Shown here: in pieces, positions 27,380-39,300 of the stretch | How the letters are laid out: each line of letters opens with the position of its first letter | Numbering within the stretch: position 1 is the first letter of the stretch | Source of the DNA: Branchiostoma floridae | Lineage: Eukaryota; Chordata; Leptocardii; Amphioxiformes; Branchiostomatidae | Reading direction: 5' to 3' | Length of the DNA stretch: 64,000 nucleotides | Assembly (NCBI RefSeq): GCF_000003815.2 | Contig: NC_049982.1 | Span: 33,574,186-33,638,185, forward strand | Made by a program: the position numbers and the translations under genes | Notes under the pieces: generated by a model | The model's input: the letters and a program-made list of their open reading frames with translations, nothing else | Told to the model about the DNA's origin: nothing | Database searches by the model: none

Positions 27380-30300
27380 ACGTAAGATCAAGCTGGCTGT
27401 ATTCGTTGAAGACCGATACTTGACGGGACAAGATGCCCGGTTCGTAGACCTTGTCACTGAAGATTTGGAGACTTTTCATGAGTATGGAGACGTGAACAGG
27501 TAACTGAAATCAGCTAAATGTTTCAACTAAGGTTATGTTCTTCATCTTTCTTTTGAGGGCATGAACTTTTAACTTGCTGATTACTCTGTAGGTAACGTTA
27601 GCAAACATCTTGCATACCTGCATACCATCTTCAGTCGAGGGAGGAGTGGACTCCTGTAGTGGACTGATCTTGTCACTTCAGGTCATCGGCTAGGCATGCT
27701 CATACATCAGATGGCTCCAGTGTTTGTCTAGTTGGTTTTTAATAAGCTAACATTGTAACGTTATCAAGCTGGAGCCTGTAACTGCAAGTTGACATATTTT
27801 CCAAGTCCAACGCTCACATTAGAGGGACAATACGGTACAGAATACTAGTAGGGTACTAAATCTACATAACTATTAGTATTACGGGGTTTGACTTTTTCTT
27901 TGAAGACAGTTGAAAATGAAATGCCCCGTGTTATGTAGCCTTACGTGATATAACGTTACATATAACACTTATAACGTTAAAGAGCCCAGAGCAATTTTTA
28001 GAGCACTAAAATTAGAAATATTCTGGATGAGACAATAGGTACGATATTGATATTTGCTTTACCAAACTAGCACATTTGTAACATTATTTGTACTTTCAGC
28101 ATTTAAAAGGACGCACAAACATGCCGCAAACTGCCCCATTTGATTTACTGGGTCCTTCAATAAATCAGCACAGGATCGAGCCACTAACGGTTTCCCGTCA
28201 GTAATTGTCGAGCGTGTGAGGTCACAGAGAGAATTGAATCTGATTCGCCCGTTCGCAAATTGAAACCTGATTCGAACAAGTGTCGACATCTCCAGAAGCG
28301 TTCGTGACGCATTGGTCATGTTTGCGTACGTTCCGACAAATTGAAATAATGGCACGTGCAGATTTTCAACGAGTTCTGACCACCCATCAACGTCTCATCT
28401 TTGCTCAATGAAGGTCGATATGCAATGAGATAGTGTTATTTAACCTTACTGTGTGTAAAAATGACTTGAAAATTGAATTTGAAAAGCTGAAAAAAATTGC
28501 TCTGGGCGCATTTAACGCTCATCATCAAACGTTAACGCTAGTTCACCTTAAATCGCGGGGTAACCTTTATCCGTTGAATTTAACACCAGGGTTTTTCGGG
28601 ATATCCAGTCGACTGACGGTGGTCTCAAACTGCATTATATTGAAAATTTGAAACCACCGTCCATCGTGATATCCCTAAATATCCTGTTTTTAGGTACAAC
28701 GGATATAGGTTACCCCACAAATAAAGGTGAACTATTGTTACATATTTTCTTTCCTTTCCTCTATATTTTTGGGTTTGATAAAAAGGCTGGACTGTCTCCT
28801 TGGCCTGTCTAGCTGGCCTTGCTATCACATCAGGCCTCTGAGATCACCCTTTCATACCCTCACTAATGGTTAGCCTCTCCTGTAGCTGCATCCTCTAACA
28901 GAATGCAGGAAAATTACAGCCATTATGCTGCAAACAGATAAACAGCATCAACGATACCAGGGCTCGAAATACTTTTTTCTGCATACCTGCACAGGTGCAG
29001 GTAACATTGACAATTACCTGCACCAGACAAATTTTACCTGCACCACTCTGAATTTAGGAAATATGGATTATACTAAAATTGTTCAGGAACCATTCCTATA
29101 TTTTTCTTTTATAGTTATAGGTAGTAACATTCAATGCAGCTAATAACAATCCACAAACACTTACATCATATGACATTTACGCATAAAACACAGTACATGG
29201 ACCAGTGCAGGTTAGGTGCAGGTAGACACCAGAAATACCTGCACAGCTCCAATTTCACCTGCACTAACATGCATATGCAGGTGGTATTTCGAGCCCTGGA
29301 TACCATACCTGCAGTTTGGCCAAACAAAGGAGGTCACTGAAGCCTAGGCTGTTGCCATGCAGAGGATTTGATTTTGATTTAACATTTTCCCTTCACGTTA
29401 TCGAAGATTTGAGGATTATGTAGCCTGGTTTTGAACTCATTTACAGACTTGGCGTCCACAACATCCCGTGGTAGGGCATTCCAGTCATTTACTACTAGTA
29501 CCCTGAAGCTATAAGACTGAGCTCTGACTCTATTCGTAGCCAGGGGAACCTTATTATATATAAAAGTTTCTGACTGTATGTGCCCAGTTAAACGTAGTGT
29601 GAAGAAGGGGTATTCTTTCCATACTACTAGTAATTGGGTAGTGCAAGACTTGAGACTGCCCTAATAGTAATACAAAACCGTGCTGGGCATTAGCGAAAAA
29701 AGTTATTTACTGACATATACTGCACAAGGGAGTATGATGATTGACTCAAGTAACTTCCCACCACTGAAGTTAAGCTTACGGGTCTATAGTTTCCTGGTTG
29801 ATCCCTACCTCCCTTCTTGTGGATTGGTGTAACATGAGCCTGTGTCCAACTGCCGCTCAGTCTAGCAGACTCTAGCGACTCCCTGATGAGAAAGGTAAGA
29901 GCAGGCCGCTAAATCTGAGGCCAACTTCGATTTACTCGGGTTCAATTCTGTCAGTTTCCTCAGCATACCTTCCATCCACGGCATCCACGTTGGGGATGTG
30001 ATCATCTTTGGTGGTGAAGACACTACTGAAGAATTTGTTCAGAGTATCGGCTTTCTCCTTGTCCGTCTTTTCCACAGTCCCACCAGGCCTTGTGATATAT
30101 ACCAGGCTGCCTACTTTTGGCTTAAGCTGTAACCTTGACAAGACATACATGTACATCCAAAATGCCTTGGGGTTGTCTTGTATCCCTAACTAATCTGTGT
30201 TCAAACAAATTACATAGCTCCTTAGGTCATTTCTCTTCCTTGCATATTGTATAAAGGCTGCCTGATTCCCAGTGTTACCAGTGATAAGGCCATTGATGCA

Positions 30301-33300
30301 GATATGATGAGGACAGACAACAGAGTGATGTTTGATAGTACCTACGCTAAGACAACACATAAGAACAGTTGGCATTGTAAAGATAGAATTGTCTAACCTC
30401 CATGAACAAAATAAGGCTTGTTTTTTTTATTCAGGGTTATTTTCTTTTACCTTGCAAGACCACATAGTATTCTTTATGTGTGTAAGCTTTTTCAAATGTC
30501 AGGTAACACTAACAGCGCTGTGGATAAAACCAACTCAATGCACGTATGACTATGAGTTTACTTGTACCACACAATTTTACATGCACAAACTTGCATAATG
30601 CATGTGGTATTTCGAGCCCTGCACTGGATACTCATTCTTTTAAAAAGATATCTCATACAGTTTCTTGCTAAGTATTTGGCACACATTGCTATAAATTCCC
30701 AATTTCCCATTACAGAGTGTTGGTGTTCCCAGCAGTTAACAAGTACTACCGTTTCCTGATTCACAAGACAGTGGAGGACTTCCCGTCCCTGGCCAGCTTC
30801 TCTGTAGGGCAGGAGGAGGGGCGCAGGACTGTGGTCTGTTTCCAGTCCATCAGGTATTGAGCCGGGGCTTCACTTACCCCACTGCATCATCACCATCATC
30901 ATTCTGGGCTGCTGGCCCAGACCAGGTCCTTTCTTTAACTTTTGTGCACGATAGGGAAAACATATTGTTTTTGTTGGTGTGTTCTTCTTCTTCTTGTTCT
31001 TCTTCTGTCAAACCAAGCAGATGTAGGATGGCCACATTTTTTCTGCTTAAGCACAATGCTATAGGGTGAGCCTAATGGTATAGTATAATTTCAGGGCTCA
31101 AAATACTGGGTGCAGGTGCACCCAAAATTGGAGCTGTGCACCCAATTTTATTCTGTGGGTGCACAGGGTGCACCCAAATATTTTCTTAGGTTTTTGTACG
31201 TAAAGATATCAAACTTTCAAAGTATACAGGTATACATCATATTCTTGACATCTGAGTGTTAGAAATATAATAAAAATGTCTATCATGGTACTTGTTTAAG
31301 AATTTGATAGCTTGTAACTAAGTTTTATTACTAGGCTATTTATTCGCCCGTTCGCAAATTGAAACCTGATTCGAACAAGTGTCGACATCTCCAGAAGCGT
31401 TCGTGACGCATTGGTCATGTTTGCGTACGTTCCGACAAATTGAAATAATGGCACGTGCAGCGCTCAGATTTTCAACGAGTTCTGACCACCCATCAACGTC
31501 TCATCTTTGCTCAATGAAGGTCGATATGCAATGAGATAGTGTTATTTAACCTTACTGTGTGTAAAAATGACTTGAAAATTGAATTTGAAAAGCTGAAAAA
31601 AATTGCTCTGGGCGCATTTAACGCTCATCATCAAACGTTAACGCTAGTTCACCTTAAATCGCGGGGTAACCTTTATCCGTTGAATTTAACACCAGGGTTT
31701 TTCGGGATATCCAGTCGACTGACGGTGGTCTCAAACTGCATTATATTGAAAATTTGAAACCACCGTCCATCGTGATATCCCTAAATATCCTGTTTTTAGG
31801 TACAACGGATATAGGTTACCCCACAAATAAAGGTGAACTATTGTTACATATTTTCTTTCCTTTCCTCTATATTTTTGGGTTTGATAAAAAGGCTGGACTG
31901 TCTCCTTGGCCTGTCTAGCTGGCCTTGCTATCACATCAGGCCTCTGAGATCACCCATTCATACCCTCACTAATGGTTAGCCTCTCCTGTAGCTGCATCCT
32001 CTAACAGAATGCAGGAAAATTACAGCCATTATGCTGCAAACAGATAAACAGCATCAACGATACCAGGGCTCGAAATACTTTTTTCTGCATACCTGCACAG
32101 GTGCAGGTAACATTGACAATTACCTGCACCAGACAAATTTTACCTGCACCACTCTGAATTTAGGAAATATGGATTATATATTTTTTTCATTTTCTCAAAT
32201 TGGATTGCAGGAAGATGCCAGAGGAATCAGAGCCATTGAAAGAGAAGAAAATGGCACAAGATTGGCGTCGGGGACAGAGATCACAGGAGTGGGAGCGTGA
32301 AGACAACCAGAGACAGAGCATGCCCTGTGGAACATCACCCAGAGCTGGCAGTGAGAGAGAGGCATCATGCGCTGGAACACAGGCTCAAACTAAAGATAGG
32401 TGAGCAAACTACTACCAAAGCAATGGTCTTGTTGATTCGGGTCCAATGACTCTGATGCTTGACAAAAAAATTGTCCACAAGCAAACGAACCAAAAAACAT
32501 CTGTAGCTCCTGCATGATATGATGCTCCGACGCAAAGCACATCACTTGAGAAAAACACACATCTGTAAAGCTTTAATCTTGGTTATATGTACAGTACAAG
32601 ATTGAAACTCAACTCACAAGGGTTTATGTCTCAAGTGCACATTTACAAAACAAGTGTGCGTTCGTGTAGAACATAGGTCGGGATTAGGACCGGAGACGTT
32701 AGAGGTCAGTTGATTGTCGTCGTATCCATTTTTGATTATACTGCTGCTGGGATCCCTGTCACAGGGGTAGGCAGCAGTCGGATAGTCTTCACACTGTGCT
32801 TCCATGCTGCTGGTCCGTCCAGTGAGTCCAGCTCTGGGCTTCAACACCATGGTTTGCCTCGATGGCCGGACCCTACCTTCCGCACCCGCAAGTCAGCGAG
32901 GCCCGCAACAATACCGGCTGCTCGTCGGTGACTGCTACCGGCACTGCCTGTGCCTTTATCTGTATGAAGAACTTTCCATTTCGGTTTGGATAGGGTTTTT
33001 TACGGCCGGATATCCTTCCTGACGCCAACCTGTAACCGCACTAACTGGGCTATCAGTATCACATCATCCATCACACCAGTCTGTCAGTTTATCGCCAGCT
33101 GCCGCGATGAAGCTACCCCAGGTCAGGTAGGAGCTTTGTATCGGGGGGCTCGTCCCTTAGACAGGCTGCTTCCACTCCAGCTGATGACCCCTGTCTGGCC
33201 AACTCGGTAACCCTGAGTAGGGGGAGGGGTAGGGCTGCCAGATCCTGTCCCTTATCGAAGAGGGACGGAAAACTGCTAAAGTGGGTTATAGAAATGTTGA

Positions 33301-36300
33301 TGGGCCAAAGTAATTGAAGAAAAAGTCAATAAAAATATATATAAACAAGAGTGGGAGGGGGGCAGAAAGGCTGTTGGATATTGGCATGTCATGCGGTCTA
33401 ACTATGTAAACAAAACAAAAAATGAACATAAGGACACATTAAACCCTGTCATCTACATCCAATAACACTAAAATTGGCCTACAAGAGACCCTCCACACAG
33501 AGGATTAAGATCGATACACATCCCATGTGCAGCAGGATCCAAGGATGCGGCCATCTTGGATCTGACCCTTGACCCTTGATTGCACATCAGAGAACCACAC
33601 ACTGTAGCGTCTACAGTATATGGTCCAACTTTGTAACTTTGCATTATTGTACTCGCCGGATAATTGCGCAAAATATGCGGGCAAATCAGGTGTGCAATTT
33701 TGCTGTACAACATTTCTTCTATGAACGAATTATAGTATATTATACCCCCGCTGTGCTCATAACTTAAGGTTGAATCTTGCCATGGATGACCCACATTAGT
33801 TTGCAGAGGCACACAGTTTACTTGTTTTGGGGAAAACAAGTACACCTCAATGTACTATATTAATAAGCTAAAACATTTTATAGAAGTTCTCGATTTAAAC
33901 AAAATTATTGAAAGATTTGGGAAAAGAAACACCATAAATTCATCCTGTTCAAAATGTGGTCAAGAACGGTGGAGAATTGGTACATACTTTATTGCCATTT
34001 CAGTCTGCCAAATTTGTCTGGAACTTGTCCCATACTGGTGGTGCATACTTTAATTGAGAAAATATACTTTTGGATCTAACCATGGATAGTGAGTGTGAGT
34101 GAGTGGTTTAGTCAAACTGACTTTTTTTTGGCATGTTACTTGAATATAGAAACTGTCACTTGTGTCTTTTGGTCTGACAAAAAGTTTTGTTCAGTAATTT
34201 TGTTCACCCTTTTGTTGTGTTTTGGACAGGTCGAGACGAACAAGGAAACCAGAGGTTCAGATGTATGTGCCACGCCCCATGAGAAACAGGCTGAAGAAGC
34301 AAGCAGACACTTCCAGGTCCTCAGTGCCGAGTTCTCATGAAGCTAACCAACCAGAAATAAAAAAGCAATCGTCAGAAGAAAAAGGCAAGAAGTCAAGCCA
34401 TCCAAGGAAATGTATAGATAGTCAAGAAAGGTTTGAAGAGCCGACAGAAAAACGAGAAAAACTGCACAAGAGTCACAGAGAAAGCCTACCAACAGGATCA
34501 AAGAAATACAGATCAGATAAGGAGTGTGGGCAAGGCAATGATAGAGTTAAGAAAGATGATGGGCTAAGGCAGAAGGGAATAAAAGAGATGGCTGATATAA
34601 GACCCAAATCACAAAGCAGTGACAGACAAGTCAGAGAAAGCATCAAGAAAGAACCAGTCGCAACAGTAGGACAGTTACAGCCTTGGTCATTAGCCTCAGA
34701 TTGTGAAGCAACAGAAACAGTGCAAAATACAAAGGAATTGTCACTCCCTGATCAAGAGTCCAAGGAAACTCCAGAGAAAGATGCTAAAGTGCCAAATGCT
34801 GTGCACTTAATTTCTCTTCCTGGGCCAGGGTCAAATAGAAAAGAACAGCAAGTTATTAACGATTCTGAGACTGTAAGACAAGAAGATTATTCTAAATCTG
34901 CTGAAGGCATTACCTGCCCCAATGTCCCGAGTACTGAAAGCTATAGTCATTGTTCCTCTGGCTATAATATACACAGGGAAGCCTCTTCTGGGTTGACAGA
35001 TGTTGAAATGTCTTTTCAGGACAATTCAGGGAAGACAGACTTGTGTAATGAAGTATTTAACGACATTAGATTCACAGATACTGTTAACATGTTTAGCAAA
35101 GAGGACACTGAGCACATACTAGTAGGTGATCAGTCCAAAGCAATTCTACAATCACATCATTGTGTTGAAGTTGACAGTGCGCTAACTGTAACAAAAGAAA
35201 TGGAAACAGAATTGGCAGCACACCAGCAGACACTATCACTGATGTCCACACATCACGCACAGCTGGCTGGAGACAAAACTCTAGATGTTCAAGATGTTCC
35301 TTGTGACACCAAAAGTACCACATCATCTATTGAAGTTGTCGATGTGACAGTTGGTAGTGAAAATACTACCGGTAACCCAGAAGGTATAACCTCAAGTTTA
35401 AGGGCTGGCGAATGCACTGTTCTCACAGACAAAGAGAATTCTGAACAAACCAAAGAGACAAACTCACCAGAACTTACATCAGAAAACAAAACTGGTGTGG
35501 AAAACTCAAGTAATGAAAACGATGATGAGGATAACAATGAGGAATTTTGGGATGCAGAAACAGAACTCAAAGGGACGGACCTTGCTAAAGAAGATGGTGT
35601 CATGCTAGAAGAGCTGGAGGCCACCTGTGAGGATGGACAGCAGGGTGTGGCTGTTGCTATGGAAACAGATGAAGAAAACTGGGATGCCATGTTTGATGAT
35701 GATGGGGAATGTCTTAATCCAGACCATATGGAAGAGGTAAGGCATGAAATAACAAGAGTTCGGAGACCTCATACCTCCATGAAATATCCTGTTTATGCAA
35801 ATGACTTTCACATTTGCATAATTTATGCTTGCTTATGTAGACCTTTCACTAACGTACACAGGTCAGTGTTGACAGCCCAATAATTTACTGCGTGTACTAA
35901 GAAGAATTAGGACACTTTCAAATGTATTATGCAAATTAGGGTCTTATTTGCATAATTAGTATCTGCATAACTTCCGCATGCGACAAACTACATATGTAAC
36001 ATTGATTTGAGCCCTATATTGGAAAACACTGTATATATAGATGTTCCTCATTAAGTATGCAAATGAAGTCCAAATTTGCATAAATTGCACTTCATTATGT
36101 ACAACTCCGACACAGGTACCTGCATACCAAATATCATGGAAATCCATCATTCCTCTGTTCTATTATGCTCCTTGGAAGATTTTGACAAAAATGCTCCTGC
36201 AGTTCCAGAGCAAGCTGATAAGGGGCCCAAACATACACCACTTCTTCCTTACATCAAAAGCTATCTGCCACCAAGAAATCAAGACCATAGCATGTCCAGG

Positions 36301-39300
36301 TAAAAAGATACAAAAAATTGAAATTCTGCTGCAGTACCAAGGTCACACACCAGGGGGCCAAAATTGACCTTGACCTTCGTCTTCCCAACCCCTACCCACA
36401 CACCAAATATCATCGTAGTCCATCAAGAGGTTCTCAAGTTATGATGTCCACAAATATCCGGAAACACAGACACACACACACACAGACACACAGACAGACA
36501 CACTCAAAACTATACCTCCATTTTCATGGAGGTAATAAAAATAGAAATAGACAAAAGTCAAGGAAAACTTGCTGCTCAATAACTGCATGTCATACTCAAT
36601 ATTCCAATTCCAAATGCAAGTATTCCAAAAGTATAATTTAATTTTCTTTCTGCTTGCCAACATTTACCATCAAATTACCCTGTACAGTAGTAGCCTATTT
36701 ACACTGCACACTCATTGGATCATCCTTCATTAGTTACAGGGCATTGTCAGTTCCCTGTATGCCAATTGGTATAACCACACTTTCGACAGAATGGTTGTAT
36801 GATCATCATACAACCATTCTGTGAAAAGTGTGGTCAGATGAAAATGTCTCACCCTGCTGTTAGAGATGAAGGATAGACATCCTGGTAAGATAGAGAAAAA
36901 AAATGTTTTTTTTTTTAAATTGTGCCAGCTGAATCAGATGGAGTCATTATTGGCACTTGACATCTTTAATTCACAAATCTTATGTGCTGGCTCATGTGTT
37001 ATAGTATCACAAGATGTCAAAGACCTAGCCTAGAATGCTTGACATACAATGTACAGAACGAATTACTGTGAAACATACAAAATTGCACTAAAACATTAAA
37101 GGCTCTCGTTAGAATTGGTAGCTCTACCATTCCATGAAGTATGAAATATGGGTAATTGCTTTTGCCTCTCTATCTGAGACCTGAACAGAGCTTAACAATG
37201 TAAAACGGGGCAACTCTTAGTCTTGTACCAGTCATACCGAAACTGTCCGAACACTCACAGGACTAAGCTAGATCTATAACTACTATCTACACTGGTGCGG
37301 AGGACTATACTAGGCGGTGCATTACAAATGGGGAGAACTTGTCGCAGGCGATATGCACTGTGCAACCCAACCATGCCTCGCCCAGGCCTTACATGCAACG
37401 ATAATGGCTAACATCTCGATGACTGAGCTGTTTTTGTTGCACAATCTCGATGGAAAGGCTGTGCGAAAGTAGTTACTATTAAAGGAGCCACCGCAGCCGG
37501 TGAGACAGGTGTCAGTGGTTGGCGTGTGCGACGTGCCGAGTCCTTAATCAATGAGATCCCATTGAACTCTGGCAGAAAAGTACGCCACCAACGGATATCC
37601 TTCTTGAAGTCACTGGAGAGCTGCGTTCGATGATGTTGTTTGTGAAGGCCCTTCAATGTTTTAATGATGTGCGACCAAAAGGTCCTACCCGGCTGCACGC
37701 AGACTGACACAAATGCCAAGGCTTCATTATATTGTTGATGACCTGTATATACCTGGATGGATTGTATTGATATTTAGAATGTGGGAAGGTGTTCTGTTAT
37801 TTTTGTGGAGTCCATGATCAACTACAGCTATAATTATGCAAATTAGGGCCTCATTTAAGGAGAAACACAGTACGACTGTTTTCAGTCATAAGATTAAAAT
37901 CATTTGGTGAAGCCGTGGAACTCTAGTTGATAATGTGATTATGTCTTATCCAATCTGTGTGCAGTGAAGATAATTGAACTACTATTTGAAGCAGGTTGTT
38001 TTACTTAGAGATTTGTTTTACTTTCCAACAGTTGCTATCAGGTGTAAGGATGGTAAAGGTGACAACACAGAAGCCTAAACATGACTACTGGAACTGGACA
38101 CCCAAGGAAATCCAGCTGGAGAAAGGTTAAATCTCTAACAAATTGTATACATCTCAATCTTTTGATTTACCATGTTGATTTCAATTTTCATTTCATTATA
38201 TGAATGACATCCTCCGGGAAGCCCAAAAGTGATGTGAGCATGCAAATGAAATGAAAGTTTGGCAAATTAAGTTGCCTGCATTGTGCAATTTAAGTCAGGA
38301 AGGTTGAACAAATGGCTGAACACAGTATGGTATACTGTAACCAATCAGATTATTCATTTTTCTTCTTTCACATCCTCATTGACCTTGGAATTCACCTGAC
38401 ATTCCAGGACATTAGTATATGTTTTCCAATATTTTTTTGTAAACTTTGTATATTTTTGCTCATTTCCCAGTGCAATTTACAGTAACGTTATGGTTGAAAA
38501 TTCTTTATTTTTTAAAATTGATGCGTGCCCAGATGTCATCCATATAATCAAATCAACATTGCTATAGGTTTCAAAGATGTTCATAAGATGACTAACCAAG
38601 CACTTTCACTACTAGTGCTTGACATGTCCATTGTTGTACCAGATTTGCACTGGTTTCAACCAGTATAGTAAATGTAAGAATATCGCTTTTTGTTCTGCAG
38701 GATATGAACATGTTGTGGAACTATCTGACTTTCCAGCTGAGTTCAAGACACCAGATCTTGTCTCTGCACTAGCAGAATTCCAGTACGTCACACAGAATTA
38801 TTGGAGTGTTTATTGCAAGTTGCATTATTAGTATTACCTAGTTAGAATATTTATTCAGCCTGCTTCCTGTTGAACTAAAAACACTGCTTGTCCTATCCAA
38901 TGAAAGATAAATGTATCTACAATGTATATGCAAAAATTTAAGTTTGACACTTAGGATCCTCATGTATTTCAGTTTACTTTTTTTCAACTGTATTGTAATA
39001 TGTATCTGAGACTAGTGTTTTGGCCAGCCAAGAAAAATTACAAGAAAAAAAGATAATCCCTACCTACCGACCCTATTTTTTTTCTTCAGAAAACACATTA
39101 TTTTTTCCTAGGCCTTAGATTATAATAGATGTACAACTGAAGTTATCATTTGATGCAGCCTTTGTGGACATATTGTTGGGCTTCTCCTAATCATATATTT
39201 ATAAAGTTCATCTCTGACCTACCACTTGTAGATCCCAGGGCTTCAACATCAAGTGGGTGGATGATACCCATGCTCTGGCAATCTTTTCCACTGGTGCAGT

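Larger units (their letters stand above)
31342..32178 (+). repeat. Duplicon copy 2 (837 bp)
   Basis: Second copy of 28243-29072, offset 3,099-3,106 bp, same orientation. It lies in the intron after the R3H exon of R3HCC1L. Its right edge is only 32 bp before exon 3 (32211). Confidence 0.95.

Noticed and set aside
33468-33845. 125-codon minus-strand frame in an R3HCC1L intron
   Set aside because: Composition is not protein-like, there is no recognisable motif, and it is antisense to the gene.
36774-36834. microRNA precursor
   Set aside because: Arms are almost perfectly paired with no terminal loop, unlike animal pre-miRNAs.
37408-37719. Viral polymerase or RNase H gene
   Set aside because: The motifs fit a broken DIRS-type retrotransposon; nothing points to a virus.
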